A DNA stretch of 46,604 bases, from NCBI GenBank assembly GCA_017540905.1, contig JAFYAC010000102.1, forward strand, positions 1 through 46,604, read 5' to 3'. Below are positions 24,815 through 32,527 of the stretch, piece by piece (position 1 is the first letter of the stretch; every line of letters starts with the position of its first letter). The notes beneath the pieces are model-generated. The model was not told the origin of the DNA and did not search any database. It was given only the letters and a program-made list of their open reading frames with translations. The DNA comes from Kiritimatiellia bacterium. Lineage in GTDB: Bacteria; Verrucomicrobiota; Kiritimatiellia; CAIQIC01; Lenti-01. The translations under genes and the position numbers were made by a program.

Positions 24815-25094
24815 CCCCCTTCCGAGAGGGGGGTGCCGCGCTGCGACTGGTTGGCAGGCGGGGGGGCAAAGAGAGCAGAAGAATAGCGCGGCGGGGGGAG
24901 TACTGCGCGTCGCATAGGCGGCGGCTCCGGCTTTGCGGCAGAGCTAGTCCGAGAACCATTGGAAGTACTTCGCGGGAGGTCGCGATGGCTCATGTACAGG
25001 CAATCCGCAGTACTCCCCCCGTCGCCCGTTCATTCGTTCCAAGCGCTCCTGCCATGAACTCCTTTCGCCGGGCGCCCCCCCTCTCGGAGGGGGG
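24815..25094. repeat. Fold-back element, copy B
   Basis: The tip hairpins are cccttccgagaggggg (near 24815-24834) and ccctctcggagggg (near 25075-25094). The inward cores are gcggggggagtactgcg (24891-24907) and cgcagtactccccccg (25006-25021). The overall layout and spacing match copy A. It occupies the gap between the protease and trmB (24604-25168), where I see no gene. Confidence 0.8.
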
Positions 25095-25168
25095 AAAGAG
25101 CTTCGCACAATCCAACCGCCCAAGACAGGCTTCCCTTCCCACCTTACCCTTTCCCCCCAGCGCGTCCC

Positions 25169-25768
25169 TCACCCTTTCCGCACCGACAGCCGCCCGATGG
25201 GCTTCTTGTCGGCGTAGTACAGCTCGAAATCGGTCATCTCGTCCGGCGGCGGCGCGAACACCTCCGCGGGCGCGAACCGCCCGTCCGCCGCGAACACCTC
25301 CGACAGCTGCTCGAAGTACGGCGCGTGGTCCGTCGCCACGTGCACCGTCCCGCCCGGCTCCAGCGACCGCCACAGCGCGTCGAGGAAGCGCGGATTGAAC
25401 AGCCGGTGCCCTTCGTGGCGCGCCTTCGGCCACGGGTCGGGGAAGAACACGTACATCGTCCGCACCGACGCCTCCGGCACCCAGTACGTCGTCGCGTAGT
25501 ATGCCTCCATCCGCGAGAGCCGGATGTTTTCCAGGTCCAGCCGCCGCGCCCGGTTGTCGATCTTGCGGATCCGCCGGAGCATCCGGTCGATACCCCAGAA
25601 GTTCACCTCCGGGTGCTTCGCCGCGTGCGCCAGCAAAAACCGCCCCTTGCCGCAGCCCAGATCAATCTCCAGCGGCCGCCCCGGATGCGCGAACCGCGTC
25701 CGAACGTCCAGCGGCCCGAGCCATTCCGCCTCGCTCGCGGGCACCACGCGCAACGATTCGGCAATCAC
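25169..25768 (-). CDS. trmB: tRNA (guanine-N7-)-methyltransferase
   Basis: The enzyme makes m7G at position 46 of tRNA using S-adenosylmethionine. The 199-aa protein has motif I EIDLGCGKGRFLL (residues 34-46) and the family signature FFPDPWPKARHEGHRLF (about 108-124), followed by ATDHAPYF and a C-terminal DFELYYADKK segment near the usual TrmB ending. The start is a GTG at 25768 that overlaps the stop of the FAH-family gene (GTGA), which fits coupling in the rnhC-FAH-trmB unit. A longer frame exists upstream but is a shadow of the FAH gene. Confidence 0.93.
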   Translation of the reverse strand: MIAESLRVVPASEAEWLGPLDVRTRFAHPGRPLEIDLGCGKGRFLLAHAAKHPEVNFWGIDRMLRRIRKIDNRARRLDLENIRLSRMEAYYATTYWVPEASVRTMYVFFPDPWPKARHEGHRLFNPRFLDALWRSLEPGGTVHVATDHAPYFEQLSEVFAADGRFAPAEVFAPPPDEMTDFELYYADKKPIGRLSVRKG

Positions 25769-26640
25769 GGCCGCACCCCCACCGTGTTGCGCAGCGCGCC
25801 GATGCCGCCGATCTCGCACTCCACCGTGCAGCCCGGACGGTACAGCACCGGCGGCGTCCGCGCCGACCCGATCCCGCCCGGCGTGCCCGTCGACACCATG
25901 TCGCCCGGCTCCAGCGCCATCACCGACGTGATGTCCGCCAGCAGCCGCGCCACGGAAAACACCATCTCCGACGTGCGCGCGCGTTGCAGCTCCGTGCCGT
26001 CCACCCGGTGCGATAGCGGCAGGTCGCCCGCGTCCCCCAGCTCGTCGGGCGTGACGAGCCACGGCCCGCACGGACCGAACCCGTCGGCGCTCTTGCCCAT
26101 GAACCACTGTCCGCGCGCACGCTGGAGGGCTCGGTCCGTCACGTCGTTGAACACCATGTACCCGCCCACCGCGGAAAGCGCCTCATCCTCCGCAAGCCGC
26201 CACGCGCGCCGCGCAATGACGAGCGCCAGCTCCACCTCCCCGTCCACGCACGCCCCCTCCCCCGCCGGGACCGGTATCGAGTCCCCGGCGCCGATCAAAC
26301 ACCGCGGATTCTTCGCGAACCACACCGGCTCCTCCGGCAGGCCGCCGCCGAACTCCGCCGCGTGCTCCCGGTAATTCTTCCCCACGCACAGCAACTGCCC
26401 CGGACACGCCACCGGCGGTCCCAGCCGCATCCCGTCCGCCGCCACCGTCTTCAGCCGCGGCTCCCCCAGTAGACCGCGCAGGCGCGCCAGCCCGCCGCAC
26501 CGCCAGAAGCGCGCGTCGTAGTCCTGGATGTCGAACACCATCCCCCGCACGTCCACGATCCGCGCCCCTTCCCCGTCCGCCCCGTCCAGCCAAATCCCCG
26601 GCCGCTCGTTCCCCGCCTCGCCGTATCTCACCAGCTTCAC
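25765..26640 (-). CDS. Fumarylacetoacetate hydrolase (FAH) family protein
   Basis: The family cleaves or isomerises 2-keto diacids and related compounds with a Mg2+ centre. The 291-aa protein has the lid motif CVGKNYREHAAE (about 85-96), the metal-binding DGEVELALVI (Asp133, Glu135, Glu137), NDVTDR and GKSADGFGPCGP (182-193), and the late TGTPGGIG. The size and order fit the bacterial 2-hydroxyhepta-2,4-diene-dioate isomerase/ureidoglycolate-lyase branch, but the substrate cannot be told from sequence. The start is a GTG with AAGGAG 7 nt upstream. It lies between rnhC and trmB, which gives no pathway clue. Confidence 0.88.
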   Translation of the reverse strand: MKLVRYGEAGNERPGIWLDGADGEGARIVDVRGMVFDIQDYDARFWRCGGLARLRGLLGEPRLKTVAADGMRLGPPVACPGQLLCVGKNYREHAAEFGGGLPEEPVWFAKNPRCLIGAGDSIPVPAGEGACVDGEVELALVIARRAWRLAEDEALSAVGGYMVFNDVTDRALQRARGQWFMGKSADGFGPCGPWLVTPDELGDAGDLPLSHRVDGTELQRARTSEMVFSVARLLADITSVMALEPGDMVSTGTPGGIGSARTPPVLYRPGCTVECEIGGIGALRNTVGVRP

Positions 26641-26654
26641 GTCGATCTCCTTCC

Positions 26655-26689
26655 CTTTGAAATCTCAAATTTGAAATTCAAATTCAAAA
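26655..26689. repeat. AT-rich palindromic stretch at the rnhC/FAH junction
   Basis: The sequence is built from tttgaaat, ctcaaat, ttgaaat and tcaaatt units, which are partly self-complementary. It is markedly AT-rich and contains the TGA stop of rnhC (26684-26686). Confidence 0.5.
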
Positions 26690-27715
26690 CAGCGAATCCA
26701 TCGGCGGCGGCTCCGGCTTCGCCTCCGCCTTCTTGTACCGCACGAACGGCTTGTGCACCGGCGCCGGCGGCAGCCCTTCCCCTTCGCGCGACTTGCCGAG
26801 CTCGCCGAGAACGTCGTCCGTCGTCTTGAAGTGGCACTTCGCCACCTCCAGGAACACCTTCCCGCCGTGCGCCGCCGCGAGCTCCCGCGCCGCCGCCTTC
26901 ACCTGCGCCGACGCCCCCTTCGGGAGCGACCTGCCGACCGACTTCCCTAGCCGCTCCATCATGTCGAGGAACCCCTCCCGCGCGAGGATCGACGCCGCGG
27001 CGACCGCCGTGTCCGCCTCCGCGCGCGGATGCTGCTCGAGCACGATCTTGCGCCCGCGCTCCTGGAGCGCCCGCTTGATCTGGTACTCCGGCCCGAACTG
27101 GTCGCTGATGGCGCGCGGGCAATCCGGGACCTTCTCCAGGAGCGTCTCGATGCACTTCGCGTGCCCCCAGGCGAGGATGCGGTTGACGCTGCCCATCGAG
27201 GCGTACATCCGGTTGTAGGCCGCCGGGCCGAGCCGCACCAGCGAATACCGATCCGGGCCGAGCCGCTCGCGGATTTTGCGGGCGAGCTCGCGCGCCGCGC
27301 GGTCGGTGGTGATGGCCTTGCTGTCGCGGACGTCCATCGCGCGCAGGTCCTTGACGATGGCGGCGTCCACGTAGGCGGCCGCGACGACGAGCGGCCCGAA
27401 GAAATCCCCCTTGCCGCTTTCGTCGACGCCCATGTGGGGCTCGAGGGCCTTGGGGTCGAGCTGGTCCTCGTAGCCGAGGCGGGCCTCGCCGAGCACCTCG
27501 GGCTCGAGCACGAACGTGATCCAGTCGTACGCCCCCTTCCCCTGCACCAGGCACTTGCCGCTCTTGTAGACGGCGATCTGGCAGTCCGGCCCCTCCGCGG
27601 CGGCGACGGCGTACTGCACGTTCCGCAACCGGTAGTTGCCCGTCCTCAGGATCTCCGCCGCGGCCTCCGTCTGCGCCGGCGTGAGCGCGATCGTGTACGA
27701 ATTCTTCTTTTCCAT
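26684..27715 (-). CDS. rnhC: Ribonuclease HIII
   Basis: The enzyme cleaves the RNA strand of RNA/DNA hybrids. The 343-aa protein has an N-terminal TBP-like substrate-binding domain (about 1-85) and the RNase HII/HIII catalytic core with the HIII signature GVDESGKGDFFGPLV (Asp98, Glu99). Further motifs are RDSKAIT, MASHGSVNRILAW-type sequence (SMGSVNRILAWGHAK), AISDQFG and ADTAVAAASILAR. The long C-terminal tail (KKAEAKPEPPPMDSLF) is low complexity. The start at 27715 follows a -10 hexamer at leaderless spacing; the frame upstream has no better start. It is the first gene of the unit with the FAH-family gene and trmB. Confidence 0.94.
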   Translation of the reverse strand: MEKKNSYTIALTPAQTEAAAEILRTGNYRLRNVQYAVAAAEGPDCQIAVYKSGKCLVQGKGAYDWITFVLEPEVLGEARLGYEDQLDPKALEPHMGVDESGKGDFFGPLVVAAAYVDAAIVKDLRAMDVRDSKAITTDRAARELARKIRERLGPDRYSLVRLGPAAYNRMYASMGSVNRILAWGHAKCIETLLEKVPDCPRAISDQFGPEYQIKRALQERGRKIVLEQHPRAEADTAVAAASILAREGFLDMMERLGKSVGRSLPKGASAQVKAAARELAAAHGGKVFLEVAKCHFKTTDDVLGELGKSREGEGLPPAPVHKPFVRYKKAEAKPEPPPMDSLF

Positions 27716-27722
27716 GCCCCCC

Positions 27723-27751
27723 ACCCTACCAAACTCCCGTCCCCCCCGCAA
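27723..27751 (-). promoter_or_regulatory. Leaderless-type promoter of rnhC
   Basis: Minus-strand TTGCGG (27746-27751), 17 nt, TAGGGT (27723-27728), then exactly 7 nt to the ATG at 27715. Confidence 0.6.
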
Positions 27752-27809
27752 CGCACACCATGGCCCGGCCGGCGGAATCGCCGCCCCCTGCGTTCTTTTC
27801 AGTTTGACG

Positions 27810-27838
27810 TTGCATTCCCGCCTTTTTGGGGGTAGTTT
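27810..27838 (+). promoter_or_regulatory. Promoter of the polysaccharide locus
   Basis: TTGCAT (27810-27815), 17 nt, TAGTTT (27833-27838, within GGTAGTTT). It precedes a leader of about 160 nt before the PIG-L gene. A TTGACG at 27804 is an alternative -35 but would be too far away. Confidence 0.45.
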
Positions 27839-27860
27839 TCCAGTTATTCATACGCATCGA

Positions 27861-28010
27861 ATGCAAACTGCATCCATCTCACGACCGTGCCAGCCTGGGG
27901 TTGTCCGACTCCGGGCCGTCGGCGGTTGTGCAGGCATCGGTGCAACGCAAGCGCCGGCGGCAATGTCCAAGGAAAGCGGCGCCGGAACGAAAGGGGAACT
28001 GGTACCATGA
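27861..28010 (+). CDS. Possible 49-aa leader ORF ahead of the polysaccharide locus
   Basis: An ATG at 27861 opens 49 codons (MQTASISRPCQPGVVRLR onward) whose TGA overlaps the ATG of the PIG-L gene. No ribosome-binding site or family match is visible. It may be a coupling leader or simply untranslated mRNA leader. Confidence 0.2.
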   Translation: MQTASISRPCQPGVVRLRAVGGCAGIGATQAPAAMSKESGAGTKGELVP

Positions 28011-28678
28011 AATTCCTTGTTGTGGTGGCGCATCCCGACGACGAAGTGCTCGGGGCGGGTGCGACGATCGCGAAACGGGTGAAGGAGGGCCACGAGGTGG
28101 CCGTCGCCACCATGGCAAACCACGCGGCGGCGCGGGCGAACATTTCGGCAACGCTGGCGGACGACCAGGCGCGGGCGCACGCGGTCCTGGGCGTGGGGAA
28201 GGTGTACGCGGCGGATTTCCCGAACATCCAGATGAACACCGTGCCGCACCTGCACCTGGTCCAGTTCATCGAGAAGTGCATCGAGGATTTCGGCGCGGAG
28301 TGCATTGTCACGCACTATCCGGCGGACACCAACATCGACCACGCCATGACGAGCCAGGCGGCGTCGGCCGCCGCGCGGTTGTTCCAGCGGAAGCCGGGGG
28401 TGCCGCGGTTGAAGAAGTTCGCCTACATGGAAGTCCCCTCCTCCACGGAATGGTCGTTCGACACGTCGTCCCGGGCCTTCACCCCGAACACGTTCGTGGA
28501 AATCGGGAACGAAGGCGTGGAGACCAAGCTGAAAGCCCTCGCCGCCTACGCCGGCGTCATGCGCCCCTATCCGCATCCGCGGTCCCCGGAATCCATCCGC
28601 GGGCTGGCAGCCGTCCGCGGCTCGCAGTCCGGCTGCGATTATGCCGAGGCCTTCGAAACGGTGTTCCAGAGGGACTGA
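28007..28678 (+). CDS. PIG-L/LmbE-family N-acetyl-sugar deacetylase
   Basis: The family removes N-acetyl groups from GlcNAc-type sugars with a Zn2+ centre. The 223-aa protein has the metal-binding AHPDDEVLGAG motif (from residue 8) and the distal THYPADTNIDHA segment that supplies the third ligand. There is no signal peptide, so it acts in the cytoplasm, probably on a nucleotide- or lipid-linked sugar of the polysaccharide made by the next genes. The start has AAAGGGGAACT upstream. It is followed 9 bp later by the phosphoglycosyl transferase. Confidence 0.9.
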   Translation: MKFLVVVAHPDDEVLGAGATIAKRVKEGHEVAVATMANHAAARANISATLADDQARAHAVLGVGKVYAADFPNIQMNTVPHLHLVQFIEKCIEDFGAECIVTHYPADTNIDHAMTSQAASAAARLFQRKPGVPRLKKFAYMEVPSSTEWSFDTSSRAFTPNTFVEIGNEGVETKLKALAAYAGVMRPYPHPRSPESIRGLAAVRGSQSGCDYAEAFETVFQRD

Positions 28679-28687
28679 TCCGCCCCG

Positions 28688-29371
28688 ATGTATCCCGCCG
28701 TCAAGCGCATCCTGGACATCCTGCTGTCGGGAATTGCCCTGGTCCTGCTCCTGCCGGTCTGGCTCCTGGCGATCCTGGGCATCCTGTTCTCCGACCCCGG
28801 CCCGGTCTTCTACACCGCGGACCGCGTGGGCAAGGGCAACCGGCATTTCCCGATGTTCAAGTTCCGCTCCATGCGGGTGGCCCGCGGGGCGGACGAGAAG
28901 AGCCTCCGGCCCGACCAGTCGCGGATATTCCCCTTCGGGCGCTTCCTCCGCTCGTCCAAGATCGACGAGCTGCCGCAGCTGCTGAACGTGTTCCTGGGCG
29001 ACATGGCGGTGGTGGGTCCGCGCCCGGCGGCGGCCGACCAGGTGACCATCACCCGGGGCGGGGCGAACGCCGTCGTCGCCTCCGTCAAGCCCGGTCTGGC
29101 CAGCCCCGCCGCGCTCTACGACTACCTCTACGGCGACGCCATCACGGACGAGGCGGAGTACATGGACAAGGTCGCGCCGACGCGCCTCGCCCTGGACCGG
29201 CTCTACATCGAACGGCAGGGGTTCGCCTACGACGCGAAGATGGTCTTCTACACCATTCCCTGCATCCTCGGCACCCTCCTCCACCGCCCGCCCCTGGGCA
29301 TCCTTCGCGAGCTGATCGACGACGTGGACGGCGACCGCCGGGCCCTCGACGAACTGGGGTACAAGCCATGA
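28688..29371 (+). CDS. Bacterial sugar transferase (monotopic phosphoglycosyl transferase)
   Basis: This type of enzyme transfers a sugar-1-phosphate from a nucleotide sugar to undecaprenyl phosphate to begin a repeat unit. The 227-aa protein has the N-terminal re-entrant membrane helix (ILDILLSGIALVLLLPVWLL), the KFRSMR motif (58-63), the catalytic Asp-Glu dyad in KIDELPQLLN (Asp93, Glu94), and MAVVGPRP (106-113). It has the short PglC-like form rather than the long WbaP form. It lies directly after a deacetylase and overlaps the epimerase by 4 bp (ATGA), so it likely initiates synthesis of the polysaccharide encoded here. Confidence 0.93.
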   Translation: MYPAVKRILDILLSGIALVLLLPVWLLAILGILFSDPGPVFYTADRVGKGNRHFPMFKFRSMRVARGADEKSLRPDQSRIFPFGRFLRSSKIDELPQLLNVFLGDMAVVGPRPAAADQVTITRGGANAVVASVKPGLASPAALYDYLYGDAITDEAEYMDKVAPTRLALDRLYIERQGFAYDAKMVFYTIPCILGTLLHRPPLGILRELIDDVDGDRRALDELGYKP

Positions 29372-30255
29372 ACGTCCTCGTCACCGGCGCCCGGGGCATG
29401 GTCGGCGGCGCCCTCGTCCGGGCGCTTCTCGGCGCCGGGCATTCCGTCGTCGGCCTCGACCGCGCCGCCGGCGGCGGAGCGCCGCAACCGGGCCTCCGCC
29501 CCATCCAGGCCGATTTGGCCGATTTGCCGCGCCTGCGTGAAATCGTGGACGCCACCCGCCCCGACCGTTTCATCCACCTGGCGGCGCTGGCCCACACGCA
29601 CGGGGAGACGGACCTGTCGTGGGAGCGCTACTTCCACGTCAACGTCGAGTGCGCGAAGAACCTCTTCGCTGCCGCCGGGGACCGCCCAGTGCTGTTCATC
29701 AGCACCATCGACGTGTACGGCTTCTTCGACGGCAAGGCACCGGCAACGCCCGATTCTCCGCTCCGCCCCGTCTCCCTCTATGGCAAATCCAAGGCGCTGG
29801 CGGAGGCCGAATGCCGCAAGCTGCCGCGCTTCGACATCTTCCGCCTCTCCCCGGTGTACACGCCGGAGGTCAAGCGCGACATCCAGAAGCGCTATTACCT
29901 CAAGCCCCCGTGGCTCGCCTACCGCATCGGCCGCGGCTCCCTCTACGAAGTCCTCGACATCCGCACCGCCGTCGCCGCGATGGTCGCCTGGTGCGCCGCG
30001 GAGCCGTCCAACTCCGTCCGCATCCTCAAGGACGCGGAGCCGCTCGACACGGCGGCGGTCCTCCGCGCCGAAAAGGCCGCCGGCCGTGCGAAGCTCGTCC
30101 TGCCGGTCCCCCGCTGGGCGGCGCTGGCGGCCTACCGCCTGGCGCTGGCCCTCCTCGGGCGCCGCAACAAGGCATTCCTGCTGAACAAGGCGGTCCACCC
30201 CCTGCGCACGGCCGGTTCGCCGGGCCATTCCGGAACAATCCTCCATGACGCCTGA
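29368..30255 (+). CDS. NAD-dependent epimerase/dehydratase (extended SDR)
   Basis: The 295-aa protein has the Rossmann motif TGARGMVGG (6-14), the HLAALAHTHGE segment, a catalytic Ser/Thr region ISTIDVYG and YGKSK supplying the active-site Tyr and Lys. These are features of sugar nucleotide or lipid-linked sugar epimerases, dehydratases or reductases; the exact reaction cannot be told. The start overlaps the previous gene by 4 bp, and the next gene starts 11 bp before this one ends. Both overlaps support a tight operon. The placement after the phosphoglycosyl transferase suggests it modifies the priming sugar. Confidence 0.9.
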   Translation: MNVLVTGARGMVGGALVRALLGAGHSVVGLDRAAGGGAPQPGLRPIQADLADLPRLREIVDATRPDRFIHLAALAHTHGETDLSWERYFHVNVECAKNLFAAAGDRPVLFISTIDVYGFFDGKAPATPDSPLRPVSLYGKSKALAEAECRKLPRFDIFRLSPVYTPEVKRDIQKRYYLKPPWLAYRIGRGSLYEVLDIRTAVAAMVAWCAAEPSNSVRILKDAEPLDTAAVLRAEKAAGRAKLVLPVPRWAALAAYRLALALLGRRNKAFLLNKAVHPLRTAGSPGHSGTILHDA

Positions 30256-31234
30256 CCCGTCCACCCCTCTTGTTTCTCTCATCGTCCCCGTCTACAAGGT
30301 CGAGGAATGCCTTCCCCGTTGCCTCGACTCCATTGCGGCCCAGGGCTACCCGAACCTGGACGTCATCCTCGTCGACGACGGCTCCCCCGATTCCTGCGGG
30401 GAAATATGCGAACAATTCGCCCGGGCGCATTCCAACGTCCGGGTCCTCCACCAGTCCAACCAAGGCCTCTCCGCCGCCCGCAACAACGCGGTTCCCCTGG
30501 CGAGGGGCGACTGGGTGACGTTCATCGATTCCGACGACTTCGTCACCCCCGACCACGTGGAGTACCTGGTCCGCCTCGCCATGGAATACCGGGCCGACAT
30601 CGCCGTCGGCGGCTATGTCTACGAATACGAGCCCTCGGCCGCGGAGGGCACCGAAACGGAAGTCGCCGTGATGTCCCCGGCGGAAATGCTCTCCCGCATG
30701 AATTACGGCGAGGGATTCAGCGTGTTCGCCTGGGGAAAACTCTACCGCAAGGCCCTGGTCCAGGCCCACCCCTATCCCGTCGGGAAACTCTACGAGGATT
30801 TGGCCACCACGTACAAGTTGGTCGGCGATTCCTCCCGCGCCGTGTTCGGGAACAGGAAAACCTACCATTGGCTCCAGCGCGCCGGCAGCATCATGCGGAC
30901 CCGCTTCGACGAGCGCCAGCTCCACGGGCTCGATGCCGCCCAGGCACAGCTGGAATACATCGCGGAAAAGTTCCCCGCCGCGCTCCCCGCCGCCCGGTTC
31001 CGCCACACGGCCAAGGGCGTCGAACTCGCCAAGCTGTATTTCGAGTCCGGGAACGAGGACCCCGCCATCTGGAAGCGCCTCCGCGACCATGTCGCCGTCC
31101 ATGGGCGCGAAGTCCTCCGCGACCCGCGCGCGAAACGCACCCTCAAACTCCGCATCCGCGCCATCCTGCTCGGCCGGATGCCCGCCAAGGCCGCGCTCGG
31201 CTTCCACGACTGGCTCAAACGGAAGGTCCTGTGA
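30245..31234 (+). CDS. Glycosyltransferase family 2 protein
   Basis: The 329-aa protein starts with the GT2 (GT-A fold) signature SLIVPVYKVEECLPRCLDS, followed by VILVDDGSPDSC, GLSAARNNA and the metal-binding FIDSDDFV. It adds a sugar from a nucleotide donor to the growing lipid-linked repeat unit at the inner face of the membrane. The donor and linkage cannot be told. The ATG lies 11 bp inside the epimerase gene; no Shine-Dalgarno is visible, which fits translational coupling. Confidence 0.93.
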   Translation: MTPDPSTPLVSLIVPVYKVEECLPRCLDSIAAQGYPNLDVILVDDGSPDSCGEICEQFARAHSNVRVLHQSNQGLSAARNNAVPLARGDWVTFIDSDDFVTPDHVEYLVRLAMEYRADIAVGGYVYEYEPSAAEGTETEVAVMSPAEMLSRMNYGEGFSVFAWGKLYRKALVQAHPYPVGKLYEDLATTYKLVGDSSRAVFGNRKTYHWLQRAGSIMRTRFDERQLHGLDAAQAQLEYIAEKFPAALPAARFRHTAKGVELAKLYFESGNEDPAIWKRLRDHVAVHGREVLRDPRAKRTLKLRIRAILLGRMPAKAALGFHDWLKRKVL

Positions 31235-31243
31235 GGTGACGGC

Positions 31244-32500
31244 ATGAAGACCTACATCTTCCTGACCCGGCGGATCACCGGCATCGGCGGCGCCGAGAAA
31301 TTCACGGCCAACAAGGTCGCGTTCCTCAAGGAAAACGGCTGGCGCGTGTTCGTGTTCTCCGGACGGGTCGGGCAAGTGATGCTGGACGACTTCCGCGGCT
31401 ACGAGCCGTCCATCATCCCCGAACTGGCCTATGCCCCGGACTGCTATTCCCGCCGGAAAGTCCATGCCACCCTCGAGCGGATCGTCCAGGCCGTCGGCGG
31501 CCGCAGGGACGGGGAATGCATCATCCAGACCGACGCCGGCATCCGCGCCATCTGGGGCGAACTGCTGGCCCAGCGGCTGGGCGCCCGCCACCTGGCGTTC
31601 CTCCTGCAGGAGGAACACCGCTACAGCGGTGAAATGCGCCGGTTCCTCCGCTTCAAGTACGAGCGCCACGAGCTGGCCGGGATCGTGAAAAACGCCGTGG
31701 CGAAGATGCTGGACGACGACACCATCGCGCCTCGCCCCGACACCGCCATCAGCACCTTCTGCAACAACGTCGTCGAGGACGTCCCCGAGCCGTTCACCGC
31801 CCAACTCAACCCTGCCGCCACCCGCACCGTCGGCAGCATTGGCCGCTTGGAGAAGCCCTGCGTGCGCCCCATCCTCGACGGCATCCTCCGCTATTCCGGC
31901 CGCCACCCCGCCGAAACCCTCAACCTCGTGCTGGTCGGCGGCGCCCCGACCCCCGCCCGGGAAAGCGGAATCAAGGCGCTTTTCTCCGGCCACCCGCGGA
32001 TCCGCCTCCTCGTCACCGGCAGCCTCCACCCCATCCCGAAGCGCCTGCTGGACCGCATCGACGCCTTCGTTTCCACCGCCGGCTCCGCCCGCGTCTCGTA
32101 CCGCGCCGGACGCCCCACGGTGCTCGTCCACCCCGTCAGCGGCGTCCCCGCCGGCATCCCGGGACTCGATTTCGACTACGCCCTCAACACCATGTACGAC
32201 GCCCGCCCCGAACTCTCCGTCGAGGGCTGCCTCGAACGGATTTTCGCGGGGCAGGACGAAATCCGCTTTCCGCCGCCGCCCGTCGCATACCGCAAATTCA
32301 TGCATGCCGAATTCGAACGGCAGTTGTCGTTCGGCGTCCCCGGCCTCGCCTGGTACGACCGCGCCAAGCTGCTCCGCATGCCGCTCCGGCCCGGCGGTGC
32401 CCTCCAGCGCCTCGCCATGCGCATCCTGCTGGGCCTCGGAGGCAGCGCCTGGGTCCAGCGCGCCGGACGGCGCTTGCGCAAACGCGGTCCACAAGGGTAG
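31244..32500 (+). CDS. Glycosyltransferase-like protein (probable GT-B fold)
   Basis: The 418-aa protein starts with TRRITGIGGAEKFTANKVAFL, the glycine-rich N-terminal loop and helix of GT4-like enzymes. It has a later nucleotide-sugar-type region (VGSIGRLEKPC, LNLVLVGGAP, FVSTAGSARVSYRAGRPT). The second domain is divergent and the canonical EX7E motif is not obvious, so the assignment to GT4 is tentative. GAGGTGA precedes the ATG by 6 nt. The stop codon overlaps the -10 of an internal promoter that serves the downstream polymerase gene. Confidence 0.75.
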   Translation: MKTYIFLTRRITGIGGAEKFTANKVAFLKENGWRVFVFSGRVGQVMLDDFRGYEPSIIPELAYAPDCYSRRKVHATLERIVQAVGGRRDGECIIQTDAGIRAIWGELLAQRLGARHLAFLLQEEHRYSGEMRRFLRFKYERHELAGIVKNAVAKMLDDDTIAPRPDTAISTFCNNVVEDVPEPFTAQLNPAATRTVGSIGRLEKPCVRPILDGILRYSGRHPAETLNLVLVGGAPTPARESGIKALFSGHPRIRLLVTGSLHPIPKRLLDRIDAFVSTAGSARVSYRAGRPTVLVHPVSGVPAGIPGLDFDYALNTMYDARPELSVEGCLERIFAGQDEIRFPPPPVAYRKFMHAEFERQLSFGVPGLAWYDRAKLLRMPLRPGGALQRLAMRILLGLGGSAWVQRAGRRLRKRGPQG

Positions 32501-32503
32501 AAT
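32474..32503 (+). promoter_or_regulatory. Internal promoter before the polymerase gene
   Basis: TTGCGC (32474-32479), 18 nt, TAGAAT (32498-32503, within GGTAGAAT). The -10 contains the TAG stop of the preceding gene. The predicted leader before the ATG at 32528 is about 18 nt. Confidence 0.5.
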
Positions 32504-32527
32504 GCCAAAAACCACCCCAACCATCCC

